Assembly: GCA_036571765.1 (NCBI GenBank)
Contig: BROE01000007.1
Location: 3,748,416 to 3,812,415, forward strand
Source: Plecoglossus altivelis
Taxonomy: Eukaryota > Chordata > Actinopteri > Osmeriformes > Plecoglossidae
DNA length: 64,000 nt
Direction of reading: 5' to 3'
In this document: one piece after another, positions 1 to 12,419 of the stretch
How the letters are laid out: the number at the start of each line of letters is the position of its first letter
Numbering within the stretch: the first letter of the stretch is position 1
The notes under the pieces: model-generated
What the model was told of the DNA's origin: nothing
The model's input: only the letters and a program-made list of their open reading frames with translations
The model's database searches: none
Position numbers and translations under genes: made by a program

Positions 1-204
1 ACACACACACACACACACTACTGACACACTCTCTACACAATTACGTTTTACTGTAACCGAGGTTGAATAGAATCATAATATCAGCCTAGACTGTGAGAGA
101 GGGAGAGGGAGATAGAGATAGAGAGATAGAGAGAGGAGTTGGAAGAAGAGGCAGATGGAGAGAAAATACAAACAGAGAAGAAGGAGAAGAAGAAGAAGAG
201 AGAC

Positions 205-210
<6 letters not shown>

Positions 211-266
<56 letters not shown>
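211..266. repeat. (GA)n microsatellite
   Basis: Long AG dinucleotide run, preceded by impure GA-rich purine sequence from about position 93. Confidence 0.95.
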
Positions 267-270
<4 letters not shown>

Positions 271-2436
271 CATCACTATTGATACACATGAGCCGATGGA
301 GCCAGCGAGCCAGATCCTTCATCTCAGATGACACGGGCAACACAGGAAATCTGGCAGGCGACTTGGGGACAGGGAGGCAGTCGGCTCCACACGTGATGCA
401 TAACACGCCAAACTCCCTCGCTAACAAGCCGCAAATGACGCTAGACAGCCCTGTTTGCTTGTCACGACGACATCGATACCGTATCGGAGGAATTAGATAT
501 TCTAATATTAACGCTGACAAATATAGCATAATCTATTTATCTCGTGGGTATTGTGTGTCTCCGGCCATTGCTTCCCGGAGGCATAATCGCATCAAAATGA
601 CAACAAGGGGACACACGAAGCCCCATTCAGTTAGATCATTTATTAGAGATGATATTCGGTCTAAAATCGACGCAAACGAGTGGAGAAGCTTGGTCCAGTG
701 CTTCAGACAGTTAAAGAGTCCTGTTGAATCAGACTGAACTGTTGCTCCAAAATAAGACTTTTAAGTGCACTTAAAACAACGTGTACAACGATGAGAGTGC
801 AGAACTGTCTGACCAGCAGCGGAATGCACCAAAGCGAGCGAATAACGGCCTATAAAATGCACTTACGGTTTTGACTTAAGCATTGAATCTACAACTGAAA
901 CAACCAACTTCGAAAAAAACCCCCAGAGCAGACGGTAACTTAGCAACCGACACCTGCATAGAAGATGCGTTGGACTCTGTTTACATTAACCTGGAGGTGG
1001 CTGACTGGCGCCACGCTACACGGGCGGCAGAAATCAAAGGTTAAGTATATCTCTCCCTCTTTAACGAGCTGGTAAAGCACACCAAGCGACCAGCGCGACG
1101 ACAGAGAACGGGCTGGAGTTTGAAGAGAACTCGTGCGAGGACCGAATGTTTGTAACCGCACAGCGTGAAGTAACGGTTTCGCGTTAATGGTGACAACGTA
1201 GACAGGGTGATGACATGACCACAATGGATGGACAAGCGATACTGTGAGATGCGAGTTTTGGAATGAGATAATAGGGACTAATATGCAAACAGGGACTCGG
1301 GGTGAGCGCGATGCACGAGTAAATCGGCGGGAGGGTGGGACTAGCATCGAAGACTGAAGGAACATTGCTTCGATCTTGGTCAATCAGAGCGCGGACGTAA
1401 AAACATCTCCACCTGTCTCCCTGCTCTTCCGAAATCAGCTACTGAGATGGAAGGAAACGTTTAGTGTGCGATATTCCCAGACCACCCCCCTGTCCCCCCG
1501 ATCCCCCCTGTCAGCTCCCCGACCGCCCTCCGCACCAGCCCCGTCTGGCTAGCCTGCATCCAGGAGGGATATCTGCCCAGAAGGCCCGAGAAAGCCGGAG
1601 ACTATGAATGGTGGAGTGGCGAATAATGGCCTCGTCACTTAAGACCCTGACAATCGACCATTTCTTGTTATTTAAGAACCATATGACGCGATGCTCCCAC
1701 CCTCCTCCCCCCTCCCCATCAAAAGGCAGCATTTGTGTTCCACGAGATTTCAATGCAGTTAAAAGCACAGGTCCATTTTCAATGCCCAAGTTCACCAGTA
1801 ACCTAGACGATCTTCGTCGATAGCAATGAGGGCCCCACAGCAGCAGTTGGTCGAAGTGCACAGCAGCTCCCCAGAAACCAGTCTCCCCTGCTCAGGGAGA
1901 CAAACTGCGCCACGGTCCTCACTTATCTAGGCTCTTGGACTTAAAACACATTGTGTCTTCCGGGCTTTGTAATAAAAACGTCTGCAAAATCTGTGCAATG
2001 TGAATGCGGTTGTCCTCGCGGCAAATATCCACAAGACCACTGTCCCCCAGCGAGGCTGTTCTTGATGGAATTCCTAGCAGAGAAATATGCTCTCAGACAT
2101 TGTCTAAACTTAACTTTAGTCTGGTTTATATTGAACAGGCATCTACAAAAAAAGTAGCGGAAACCATGGTGATTGTGAGTGTGGTCAGTGAGATGTGTGG
2201 TGGGAGACTGGGGGGGATGGGGTCAGCACGGCCAGGGATGTTCCTGTAGCGAGGAAGAAAAAAAACAAACAAGCAAACGCCACAACCTGGCAACGCTCCG
2301 CAGCCCAGCAACGCAGTGGAGGATAACCTCAGAGGAAGGAGTCAGAACCTAGGTACTACCATGCCCACGCATTAGGGCCCGTTTCCGTGACAACACCCAA
2401 ACACAACACTCTCTCCCCCGCCACACACACACACAC

Positions 2437-2528
2437 TAGCTCTTTCACATTCACTCACTCTCGCTCGCTGACACACACACACACACACACATTAGCTCTT
2501 TCACATTCACTCACTCTCGCTCGCTGAC
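2437..2528. repeat. Duplicated 55-bp block with (AC)n
   Basis: TAGCTCTTTCACATTCACTC followed by ACTCTCGCTCGCTG occurs twice, starting at 2437 and 2492, with AC repeats between and around the copies. Confidence 0.85.
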
Positions 2529-2726
2529 ACACACACACACACACACACATGCGCGTTTAAATGTACGTGCAAAGGCACACAGTGACACACAAACATAGTG
2601 TTATCTAATCTTGCTGAACTTCACATTGTAAATGGAGGTCCGGCTGAAATAGCACAGATGCTATAAATAAGGATTGTTTTAGTAAAATGTTATCAGATGG
2701 TATGGGAGTGTTTGGAGTAACTCCAA

Positions 2727-2764
2727 GTGTGTGTGTGTGTGTGTATGTGTGTGTGTGTGTGTGT
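2727..2764. repeat. (TG)n microsatellite
   Basis: TG repeat with one interruption. A second TG tract follows at 2864-2887. Confidence 0.95.
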
Positions 2765-3639
2765 TGCAGTTGCGGTGGTGAACTTGGTAGAGAGGATGTG
2801 CATGTGGGCTGATGAGTGAGTGCGTATAACATTTCTGGTTGTGAATTTAGAGCCGTAGAGAGAGTGTGTGTGTGTGTGTGTGTGTGCGTGGGCCTGTACG
2901 TGTGTGTGTTTATTTATGTGCGTGTTTGCGAGGATCCAGCATTCATTGCGCCACTTTTCCAATGACTTGAAAGCACAGGCCCAAACATAAAGGCCTTGCG
3001 ATTTTCCGTGCCCTCCGAGAGCAAATTCAAATTCCTCAGCAACTATACGTTCTTGTTTTTTGTACCGACGTGGGTTTCGTGGTCGTTAGTTTTTCTGCGG
3101 AAGCGCTGAAAAATTAAGCATTTTCCACACAGGAAATACTGACAGCATCATAAAGCGCACTCAGACACACCCCCCAAGGGACCCATCACTCCATCCCACT
3201 CCAGCTCATCTCTGTATCTCTCTGCAAAGACGCAGCTTACCACGTGTGCACCTACTGTCAAACGCGCGTCTAGATTCTCCGCAAAAATGACGTGGGCCTG
3301 GGGGAGAAAAAAAAAATCGAATAATAATCAAATATAAAACCGTAATCGAGTTTGCATTTGTGAAACATGTGGTCCCATTTCGCTTTGACAAACTTCGGTT
3401 TCGAAACTTTCCAAACCCGGCGAAAGGCTGTCTTAAAGAGAATAAGTTTTTTTATCCATCTCTTTCAAATTGTTTGTTTTGTGTAATACCAGTCACATCT
3501 TTTAATCTTAAGAGGGGGGAGAGACTGAGATGGGACCGAGAAAGAGGAAAGAGAAGATGTTGAGGGGAGAAAAGATCGAAAAAGAGAGAGCGCAATGAGA
3601 AAGGAGAGGGCAGAGAGGGGAGGTGAGATGGAGGAGAGG

Positions 3640-3813
3640 GATGGAGATGGAGGAGAGAGAGAGAGAGAGAGAGAGCAGATAGAGAGTGATGGGAAGTCAG
3701 AAGACAGATAAAGGGAGACAGAGAGAGTGTGAGTGAGAGAGAAAGAGAGAGAGAGAAACAGAGAGAGAGGGAGTGAGAGAGAGAGAAAGATAGATAGAGA
3801 GAGAGAGAGTGAG

Positions 3814-3846
<33 letters not shown>
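3640..3846. repeat. GA-rich polypurine tract
   Basis: About 200 bp of nearly pure purine on the plus strand, mostly GA with interruptions. Confidence 0.95.
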
Positions 3847-3850
<4 letters not shown>

Positions 3851-4526
3851 TTTCAGAGAGTGCTGCAGTTCCAGTCTCATGTCTGGGGTGGAGTCGTGCT
3901 CTTATTATAGCTCTCCTCCCTCAGTCTGGCTTCATCCTAGCTACACTCCCTCCCTGGAGCTCATACACACACACTCACATACACTCACACACACACACAG
4001 ATGCATGCCACATCCCTCACACGAAGGCTTGCACACACACACAACACATTCCTAACACCCCCCCCCCCTCCACACATACACAATAGCATCTCACACCAAA
4101 ACATACATCTCACATGCTGAAATACACACATGCGCTGAAAGAACCCAGTGTGAAGCGAACGTTTCCTGGCCAACAGAAGTCGTCTTATGACAGCGCCAGA
4201 GCCGTTGCAGCTCATTGGACCAGGAGCGAGGTGAGGAGGGCGGCCATCAACAAATTGTTTACGCCGCCCCGCCGTCACTATGATTGGACACGAGCGTCTG
4301 CCGAATGACCACCTCTGCTTCGTGTCTCTTCTCCGCTGAATGCCACTTATCGGCGTTGCCATAGTGCCGGGACCCCAAAACAAGAAACCAATAAGCAGCA
4401 TGGTTTCCAGCTGCTGTAAGAGACTTCAGGGGAGTTAAGGATGCTGTCATAATGGACTGATGGCTGGGAAATATAGGACAAACAGCATGGCTATCCTGAA
4501 GTGTCTGTGTGTGTATGAGAGCACTT

Positions 4527-4534
4527 ACTGTATG

Positions 4535-4582
<48 letters not shown>

Positions 4583-4628
4583 CGTATATGTATACTATAT
4601 GTATATGTATATGTGTGTGTGTGTATGT
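4527..4628. repeat. (TA)n / (TG)n compound microsatellite
   Basis: Alternating TATATA sequence passing into GTATATGTATATG and then GTGTGT. Confidence 0.95.
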
Positions 4629-4939
4629 TTGTTATGTATGCACATGTTGGTGTGTATTTACTGTTTTTATGTATTTGTCCGTATGTACGTATTTGCATGT
4701 ACAGTATGTATGTCCATGTCTCTGTGTGTTGGCCTTCTTCTGTGTGGGCTGTGATGTGCTGGTGTCTCTGGGGAGACACAGAAGCTTGATTGTGTAGACA
4801 GACACTGTGAGGAGCGGATGACATATCTGTTGAAGGATTCACATGTCCTCATCTCTTTCAGCAGCCTAGCGGACAGAGACCAGAGCTCCCTCCGCTCCCT
4901 CAGTCCACTCACTGCACTCCCTGACAACATTTCCTTGCC

Positions 4940-5185
4940 ATCAGATTCACTTCCAGTCAGATTAATGTCTGGACAGATGTGCTTCCTGTCATATCAGCTT
5001 CCGGTCTGAACTACTTCCTGTCACGTTCACATCCGGTCAGGTTTACCTCATGTCAGGTTTACTTCCTGTCCAGTCTACCTCCTGTCATGTTTACTTCCTG
5101 TCAGGTCTACTTCCTGTCAGCTTTACTTCCTGCCAGGTCTACTTCCTGACAGATTTACTTCCTATGAGGTATATTTCCTGTCAGG
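4940..5185. repeat. Minisatellite, about 16-bp unit built on ACTTCCTGTCAG
   Basis: Imperfect tandem copies of a unit containing ACTTCCTGTCAGGTTT with variants (TCTACTTCC, CTTTACTTCC). It spans about 250 bp with roughly fourteen copies. Each complete unit carries CAGGAAGT on the minus strand. Confidence 0.8.
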
Positions 5186-5554
5186 GTGCAACCTACTTCC
5201 ACTCGAACTCCAGACAGTTCTTAGACATGGTTTGTAAACCTATTTACACTCAGCACTACAGACATCCTGCACATGAATAACTCATCACTCAGGGGTAAAG
5301 AGAACACAGTGCTTTCAGACATCCTCTTTCCTTAACATTAGCAGCAAAATTACTTCTTCCCTGAGAGAGAATATAATCAACGTATTTTGACAGTGTGAAC
5401 AATCACCGATAACCCTGACATTGAACCGAAGGGAAATGACTCCAAACCACACCTGGAACTATTAAAGCAGAATAGAGAGTTAAAAGAGTTCAAATAGAGG
5501 GTTTAAAAAGTTGAGACTGAATGAATCTACCAGCGATTCGCCACGCGGTCTTAC

Positions 5555-8500
5555 CGTTGCTGGCGGTGTTGACATAGTATCGCCGCCCTTGTGGCGACAT
5601 GTAGCACTTCCAGTGTGCGGGGAGGGGGTCTCTGTGGTCCTCCACTGGCAGCTGGCTCAGAGAGGCCGTCTTCTGCAGACACACACAACCACAGAGGATC
5701 AATACACACGTACAGGGTCATCGTCATGCACAAGCACATATCAGTCACTCAATTCTCGATACAGATTTCTGTACATCACTTTGGCTGCCTTGATGGTTGA
5801 ACAAGTATGATTCTGATATGCACACCTCTGTCCGATCCGAGTGATCGACTCCACGCAACAGTCTACGGGGTTAAAGAGCGATTCAAGCCAGAGTAGACCT
5901 GAGACTGAGAACGGTCACAACACTTCCACTTTCCACAAGTCCAAGTTCACAAACAGTTTCACAACCAGCCACTGGAATGACATCACCAATGAGGAAAGGG
6001 CTGAACTGCATGGCAAAGAACAATAAACTGCTTAGTGGGAGAGAAGGGGGGGGGGAGTGAGAGAGGAGAGGGGAGGGGAGACAGGGCGACGGAGCGAGAG
6101 TGATGGCGAGAGAGGAAGAGGGAGAAAGGGGAAGTGTGGGAGAAAGGTTCTGCTCACATGCAGGCCTTGAGGAGGAGGGGAAACGGAGAGAAGGAGAGAG
6201 GAGGCGAGAGAAAGAAGAGGACAGAGAAAGGAGAGATCAGGGGAGAGAGAGAAAGCCCTTGCTTAAGCTGACAATCCCAGGCAAGTGTGTTCTCCCCCTT
6301 CCACCAGCTGCTGTTGGTTAACAACATGAGAAAAACACGGTCCAACGGTCAGACAGGGCCGGCCACTGCAACACATTATGTGATGCTATTGTGCCGGCTT
6401 GGGGAAACCAGAGGAAAATTCCAGAATAATTACAGTTTGTTATTGGAGCCCGTGCCAATCCACTCAAGCATTTACAAAAGATTACTTTTAGTGGGTGTAA
6501 GAGGACTGAATCCAGTGGCTGTTGATATTCACCAGCGTTCTGCATTCACCGGTTTAGGACATGAGCCTTAACCCACGTCAGGGACAGACTGAGAAACGGG
6601 GGGGGGGGAGGGGGGGGGTTGTTAGGCAGAAAGGAGCTGCGCGCAATCTTAAAGAACCCCTGCTGCTTCTGTTGTCTCTGGTACTCGCTGTGTCATCACA
6701 CACTCAGAGGTAAACATGCGCTTGAGTAATAACACTGAACACAGACAGAATGCCCCCCCCCCGCCCCCTGGGGAGACCCCCTGGAGAGCCCATTCTTACT
6801 GTGCCCATCTGAATGAAGTTACTAGAGAGGACAGGGGAGGAGGAGAGATGAGGAGAGAACTGAACTGAATAGAGAACAGCAGCCTAGAACAGAACCTGGG
6901 GGAACCGAACACGGCAGCAGCTAGCGAGGGGGCCAGAGAGACTCTGAAACGACGTCATCCTTGGGGTGACTTATGACGAGAGGTAATAGCACAGAGGCTA
7001 ACAACATCACACACCACCGACATCCCTTTCATGGTCGCAGTGGTCACTGGTATATTTGTTCACATCCGACTTCAAGAAACAGACTTACTAAAATAGTTTG
7101 ATGGTCGCAGATGCTTATTAAGAAACTGGTGGAACGTAGAGTTTCAAAACGACAATGGAGACAGAAAGTATCTTCGAATGTGGAGGGTGGGAGAGAGAAT
7201 GTTACAGGGCCACTGGAGGCGACGGCGAGCATTATGTCATTGGACAAAATCCAAACCCACATAGCATTGACAAAGGCAACCAATCAGGTCTTCATCTCCG
7301 CTGGCAAGAGTAATGTGATAGATGCAAAACAAAGTTATGTGTGAATCTCAAGTTCCATCTGAATGTAAACCACTGTATGTGTTTCCACTTTAAAAGATGT
7401 CTTGTAATGCAGAAGTTACTTTACTTCACTTACACAGATCGACTAGGGTGGAGAGTAGAGCAGAACTTTAGAATACACATTTTGTTCGTTTAGGCTCTTA
7501 TCCACAGCGACTTACAAAACAGGATTTGAACCTGCAACCTCTAGGACAGCAGTCATAGGCTCTACTGCTGAGCGACACCCATCGCTGTTAACAAACCACG
7601 GCTTGGTAATTTTGTCCTCTACATATGTATAAATAGAGGACTTTGGTGAGGATGGGAGTACGGCCACTGACCCCCACCCCCACCTACATCCCCAACCCCA
7701 CCCCCACCCCCACTCCCACCCCCACCCCCACTCCCACTCCCACCCCCCTGGAAACCAGAGACACCTGGGAGGTTTATCTGCCCTTCACGTTAAACACCCG
7801 CTTCCTGTCGGCTCCCTCGCGTCACGGCAACAAACCCTGAAACCTCATAGCTGCTGGGAGCGTTCGCTCCTGCCTTAGTCACCGGTAAAGTGATAGCAAG
7901 CCGATCGTTTTTCCTTTCGGCTGCGCGGATCCGCCGCTGACGAGCAAACAAGCAGATGGGAGTGGGCTGAGGTTGGTCAGAGACACGGCCGGTAGCGTTC
8001 TTCTGGGAGACGAGGACGTATTTGTCTCACCTTGTCCTCGTGGTTTATGTCCATAACTGCTTACAATCCAGTTCACGGCTGCTCTACCGTCTTGGACCCC
8101 AGACAGTAAATCTGTCACCAAGAAATTGCAGGAATGTTAATATATGAGCGCTGGAGAAAAAAAAGATGAATGTTGTGAGGAGGGCCAGAGAAGTTGGCCA
8201 AAAAATGGCTGATTATAAGAAGGGTTGCGCTTTGAGTTTTCGTGAACTCAGAGAGAAACATGGTACATGGGTGTCTTGTATACTTTACTGGAGTAGAGGG
8301 AAACAGTGATATTGCTCTGGGCCAGCCTGTCTCAGCATATGCAACATTAAATAATGCATCCCTCCAGATGGTTAACCCCGTAAACCCCAGACTGCCAGGA
8401 GATTTGCATTCAGACCAAGCCAGCATAGCCCTCGGCAGACTTCTGTCTTCGGCAGAGAAGAAAGTCTGAAGAAAATCACAATCGTGGTTGCCTGCTAATC

Positions 8501-10563
8501 TACCACCTTGACTGCATGCTAATCTACCACCTTGACTGCATGCTAATCTACCACCTTGACTGCATGCTAATCTACCACCATGACTGCATGCTAATCTACC
8601 ACCATGACTGCATGCTAATGTTCCACCTTAACTGCATGTTAATCTACCACCATGACTACATGCTAATCTTCCACCTTGACTGCATGCTAATCTACCACCA
8701 TCACTGCATGCTAATCTACCACCATCACTGCATGCTAATCTACCATGATGACAACATGCTAATCTACCACCAAGACTGCATGCTAATCTACCACCATGAC
8801 TGCAGGCTAATCTACCAAGATGACTGCATGCTAACGTCATCATGGCTGCCTGGGTACCGCTGTGCTGTTCAGTTAGCAGGGCACTCAACGTGGCTTTGAA
8901 AGACTGAGAGGCCTGGTATCATGTAAAGAGCTTTCAGTTCTACGGCATCAAATTCAACGTGAGAAAACAGTCAAGAGCCAGGAAAGTCAGGAGAGATGCC
9001 TGGTTTGTGCTTTTGTTGCCTTTTGTTTGAAACGCACAAGGTCCCTCAAGGGACCCATAGGTCAGAGGTCACGAAGAGGAAAAATCCCATCACTCCAATA
9101 CAGGAATTGGACATAATATAATGTGCCCACAACCACAGATAGACACACTTATAGGCACACACACACACGCTGACATAGACAGACACACCTGCGCAAACAG
9201 ACTACCAACAGCCAGTACAAGCAAACATGTTTACCAGAGTGCAGCATGACAGAGATCGCAGCGACTCCTGCCCTCCTATACCACCAGCATGGTCCTCTGG
9301 TTCCCACACCCATAAACACCGGCAGTATCTCTTATGAAGGAAAAACTAAATACCTCCCCAACCTCGTTTCACTACCACTGGCTTCCTGCCTGGAAAACTA
9401 GGAATAATCTGTTGAATTCCCCTAAGAAAAAAAGGTCTTTAAATACCCTGGGTGGTGAAGAGGTCAGTCTGACAGAGAAGGCAGAGAGAGATGGTCGTTA
9501 GGTTTTAACCTGAGCTGAGATACCCTCCGTCTCACAAGGGTTCAGCGTTCGGAGAGCGTACCCGTGAGCGGATGGTGGCGGTCTCTCGGGGTGAACTGAT
9601 CTGATGGGGAAACTCGGAAAAACTCGTATTTCTTTCAATGCCATCAGACTTGGGCTTCTTTTAGATGTGATTTTACAGATGCATTTGGGACGTTGCTTTG
9701 GATAAACATCTCGATGTTTAGTCAAAACCTTTAATGAGAGAGTAGAGACTGGCTCAATACTGAATATTTTAGAAACGGGTCGTTTCATAGTGTCAATTTG
9801 GAAATTGAATGCTAGAATGCCACTGTGCTGCAGTTATATATTTTACCCCGAAAATCTGAGGGAGGACGGCTTCCTAAAATTAGACCACCCAAAACAAAAG
9901 ATAATTTATAGGCATGATTTTCATAATGTAAAATTAATATCCCCTGAAACAATAAAGTTAATTAGAAGTTTTCCATCCATAGTTCTTGGCATCATGAATG
10001 TACCAGATTCTGGCATGGGTCATGCATAAGCAATTATGTGGTACTTTTTGGGTATCTATTATCTGCAAACTAGAGCAAGCAATCTTATTTTCTTTTTTTT
10101 CTTTTCGTTGTTCAAATATGACTTCTATAAGTCCCAGTCTGTCATTGGCGTATTCATGTTTGACGATGTGAATAGGTGATTTACTAAACAGATGTTCGAC
10201 CAGTTAAGGTCAGATGGATTGTGTAAGACTGGTCACCCAGTCCATGACTAACGAGGAGAAAAGTGCCATGTAAGTGATCCAGAGTTTCAACAGAGGACCA
10301 TTACTGGACAGGCCAATCTGTCCTCACACAAACACTTGGTGACTAACTGTCTCCTGACCTGAGTCTATAGATAGCCTGTTTATGCGTGAGCGGGTGTAGG
10401 TATGTGGGCACAAGTGTGTATGTGTGTGTGTTGGTGTGTGCGCGCAAGTGCATTAGCACTGCCTGTCCTCTAGTGACCTTTCGAAACATCTGGGCGTGGG
10501 AAGCGTGTGTCTGTGGGGGTCAAGGTCTGAGAGACCAGCTGTGCTCTTCCAGTTGGAGAGAGG

Positions 10564-10622
<59 letters not shown>

Positions 10623-11210
10623 CGAGGAAATGAGAGACAAAAGGAGAGAACAAGGACGAGTCAGGGAGGAGAGACAGAGAGAAAGAGAGGGAGGGAGATG
10701 AGAGAGAGGGTCTGATATAGACCATGACCCCGAGACGGCCACCATCACACAGACAGACGGCCTGTGAGCTGCAGTTGGGATAACCTTAAGCAGGCTCCAT
10801 TGCTTGCTTGGTAGTTATTCGCTCACATTAATGTGGGCTCAAGTCGAAAAGCAAAGTTGTAAGTTATGTAGGTACTTTCATTTAAAAGTGCGGATCATTT
10901 TCCTTCACACATTAAGGTGCAGAGTAACACTGAACAGATGTTGCTGTACTGCGAAACCAAAATGCATATCCAAGAGTGCAGCTGCATAACTTGATGTTAT
11001 TGCGCTCGCGCGCGCGCACACACGCACGCACACGCATGCACACACACACACTCTTTTTATGATGAAACCCACAGAGAGCAGAGTGTCTTGCAGAGTCGAG
11101 AGGGATATCTAAAATAGCACCAAGGTACACACCATCTCTGTTTACTCTGCTCTCTCTATCTCCTGCCTCGATCCCTGCTCCCTCTCCTCCTCTTCATCCT
11201 CCCATCTTCT

Positions 11211-11288
<78 letters not shown>

Positions 11289-12376
11289 CAACAGAGGGCG
11301 ATAGGAAGTGTCTGTTTCCTATTATTCTGTCATAAATACCTTAACCTCACCTCGACTAACATCAACACCACACATTCACACCGTTCATCTCTCTTCATCC
11401 CCTCCTTATCTGCATCTCCACCTTCAGCTGACTCATTCTGGGGTCCCCTCCTCCCCCTTTCCCTCCCCCTCCTCCCTCCCTCCTTCCACCCCCAGCCACC
11501 CCCAGCCACGGCAGACGTGCCGTTTCTGGACGGTTGCTGGCAAGCGCTAACAGGCGAGCGCAGCTCCTTGTCCAGAGGGAGAGGGCAGCCAGGCCAACAT
11601 GTGGAGTTGGCCGGCTGTGTGAGAAGAGAGCTCGCATGCACATGAGAACTTCTCGACTTATCATCACCTCCCTAACAATAGATCCCAGTGGAGGACACCA
11701 GAGCCAGCCAGCGAGAGGATCTGCACCAGTGCTTTGACTGGGGGGTGGGGGGATGGAAGAGGGGTCGGAGGGGAGTGAGGGGGGAGAGAGAGCAGCTATG
11801 AAGCAAGCGAAAATGGAGGGAGTAAAGCGGGAGGGAGGGAGGAAGGGGAGGAGAAACCAGGCTGAGTGCGCCAGACAGCAGGTCTCAGGGTGTGAGAAGC
11901 ACAGCAAGGGAGAAACTTCTCACACACATTCGGGAACTCATTACTACAGCCAGGCTGACTGAGGAAACATCCCCCTGTGAGACTGACCTGAACACAGGGG
12001 AGGGGAGTAAACACCAGCTAGTATGGGACCAAGAGAGAGAGAAGGAGGAATACAGTACGAGGTCGAGTACTAAAGAATAGAAAAGGAGAGTAAGAAAAAG
12101 TGAGAGAGAGTAGGAAGGTAACAGAAAAAGAGAGAGAGAGAGAGAGAGAAAGAGAAAGAGAGAGTCAGAGAGAGAGAGAGAGAGTCAGAGAGAGAGAGAG
12201 AGAGGTTTCCTTCAGAGTTATTGAGGGTCTGCTGCGGACATCTTTATTTGAAGGACATTGTTTTGGTTTCAGCAGATGTGGAGCTCTCGAGCCACATTCC
12301 CCCATGAACGAGACATGGACATCACACACGCGCGCACACACACGCACACGTATTCACAGAAATAAAGACATGGTAA

Positions 12377-12419
<43 letters not shown>

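Larger units (their letters stand above)
1..5554 (-). other. gas7: gas7 intron sequence, repeat-rich
   Basis: Follows the WW exon of gas7 in the transcribed direction. I found no further gas7 exon. It contains AC repeats (1-19), a GA tract (about 93-266), a duplicated 55-bp block containing AC repeats (2437-2528), TG tracts (2727-2764, 2864-2887), a GA-rich tract (3640-3846), a TA/TG tract (4527-4628) and a minisatellite (4940-5185). Long open frames over the GA tracts are low-complexity artefacts. Confidence 0.6.

Noticed and set aside
93..737. 214-codon plus-strand open frame
   Set aside because: Its first part is translated GA repeat and the rest has no recognisable domain. It lies in the gas7 intron and is best explained by low-complexity sequence lacking stops.
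8516..8899. Apparent repeat protein (MLIYHHDC units) and a CRISPR-like look
   Set aside because: The 24-bp unit is a multiple of three, so it reads open on both strands. There are no unique spacers, and CRISPR arrays do not belong in a fish intron.
9498..9788. 96-codon minus-strand frame in the gas7 intron
   Set aside because: It overlaps a fragment (TTGCTTTGGATAAA) like the fish SINE core and shows no domain; treated as non-coding.
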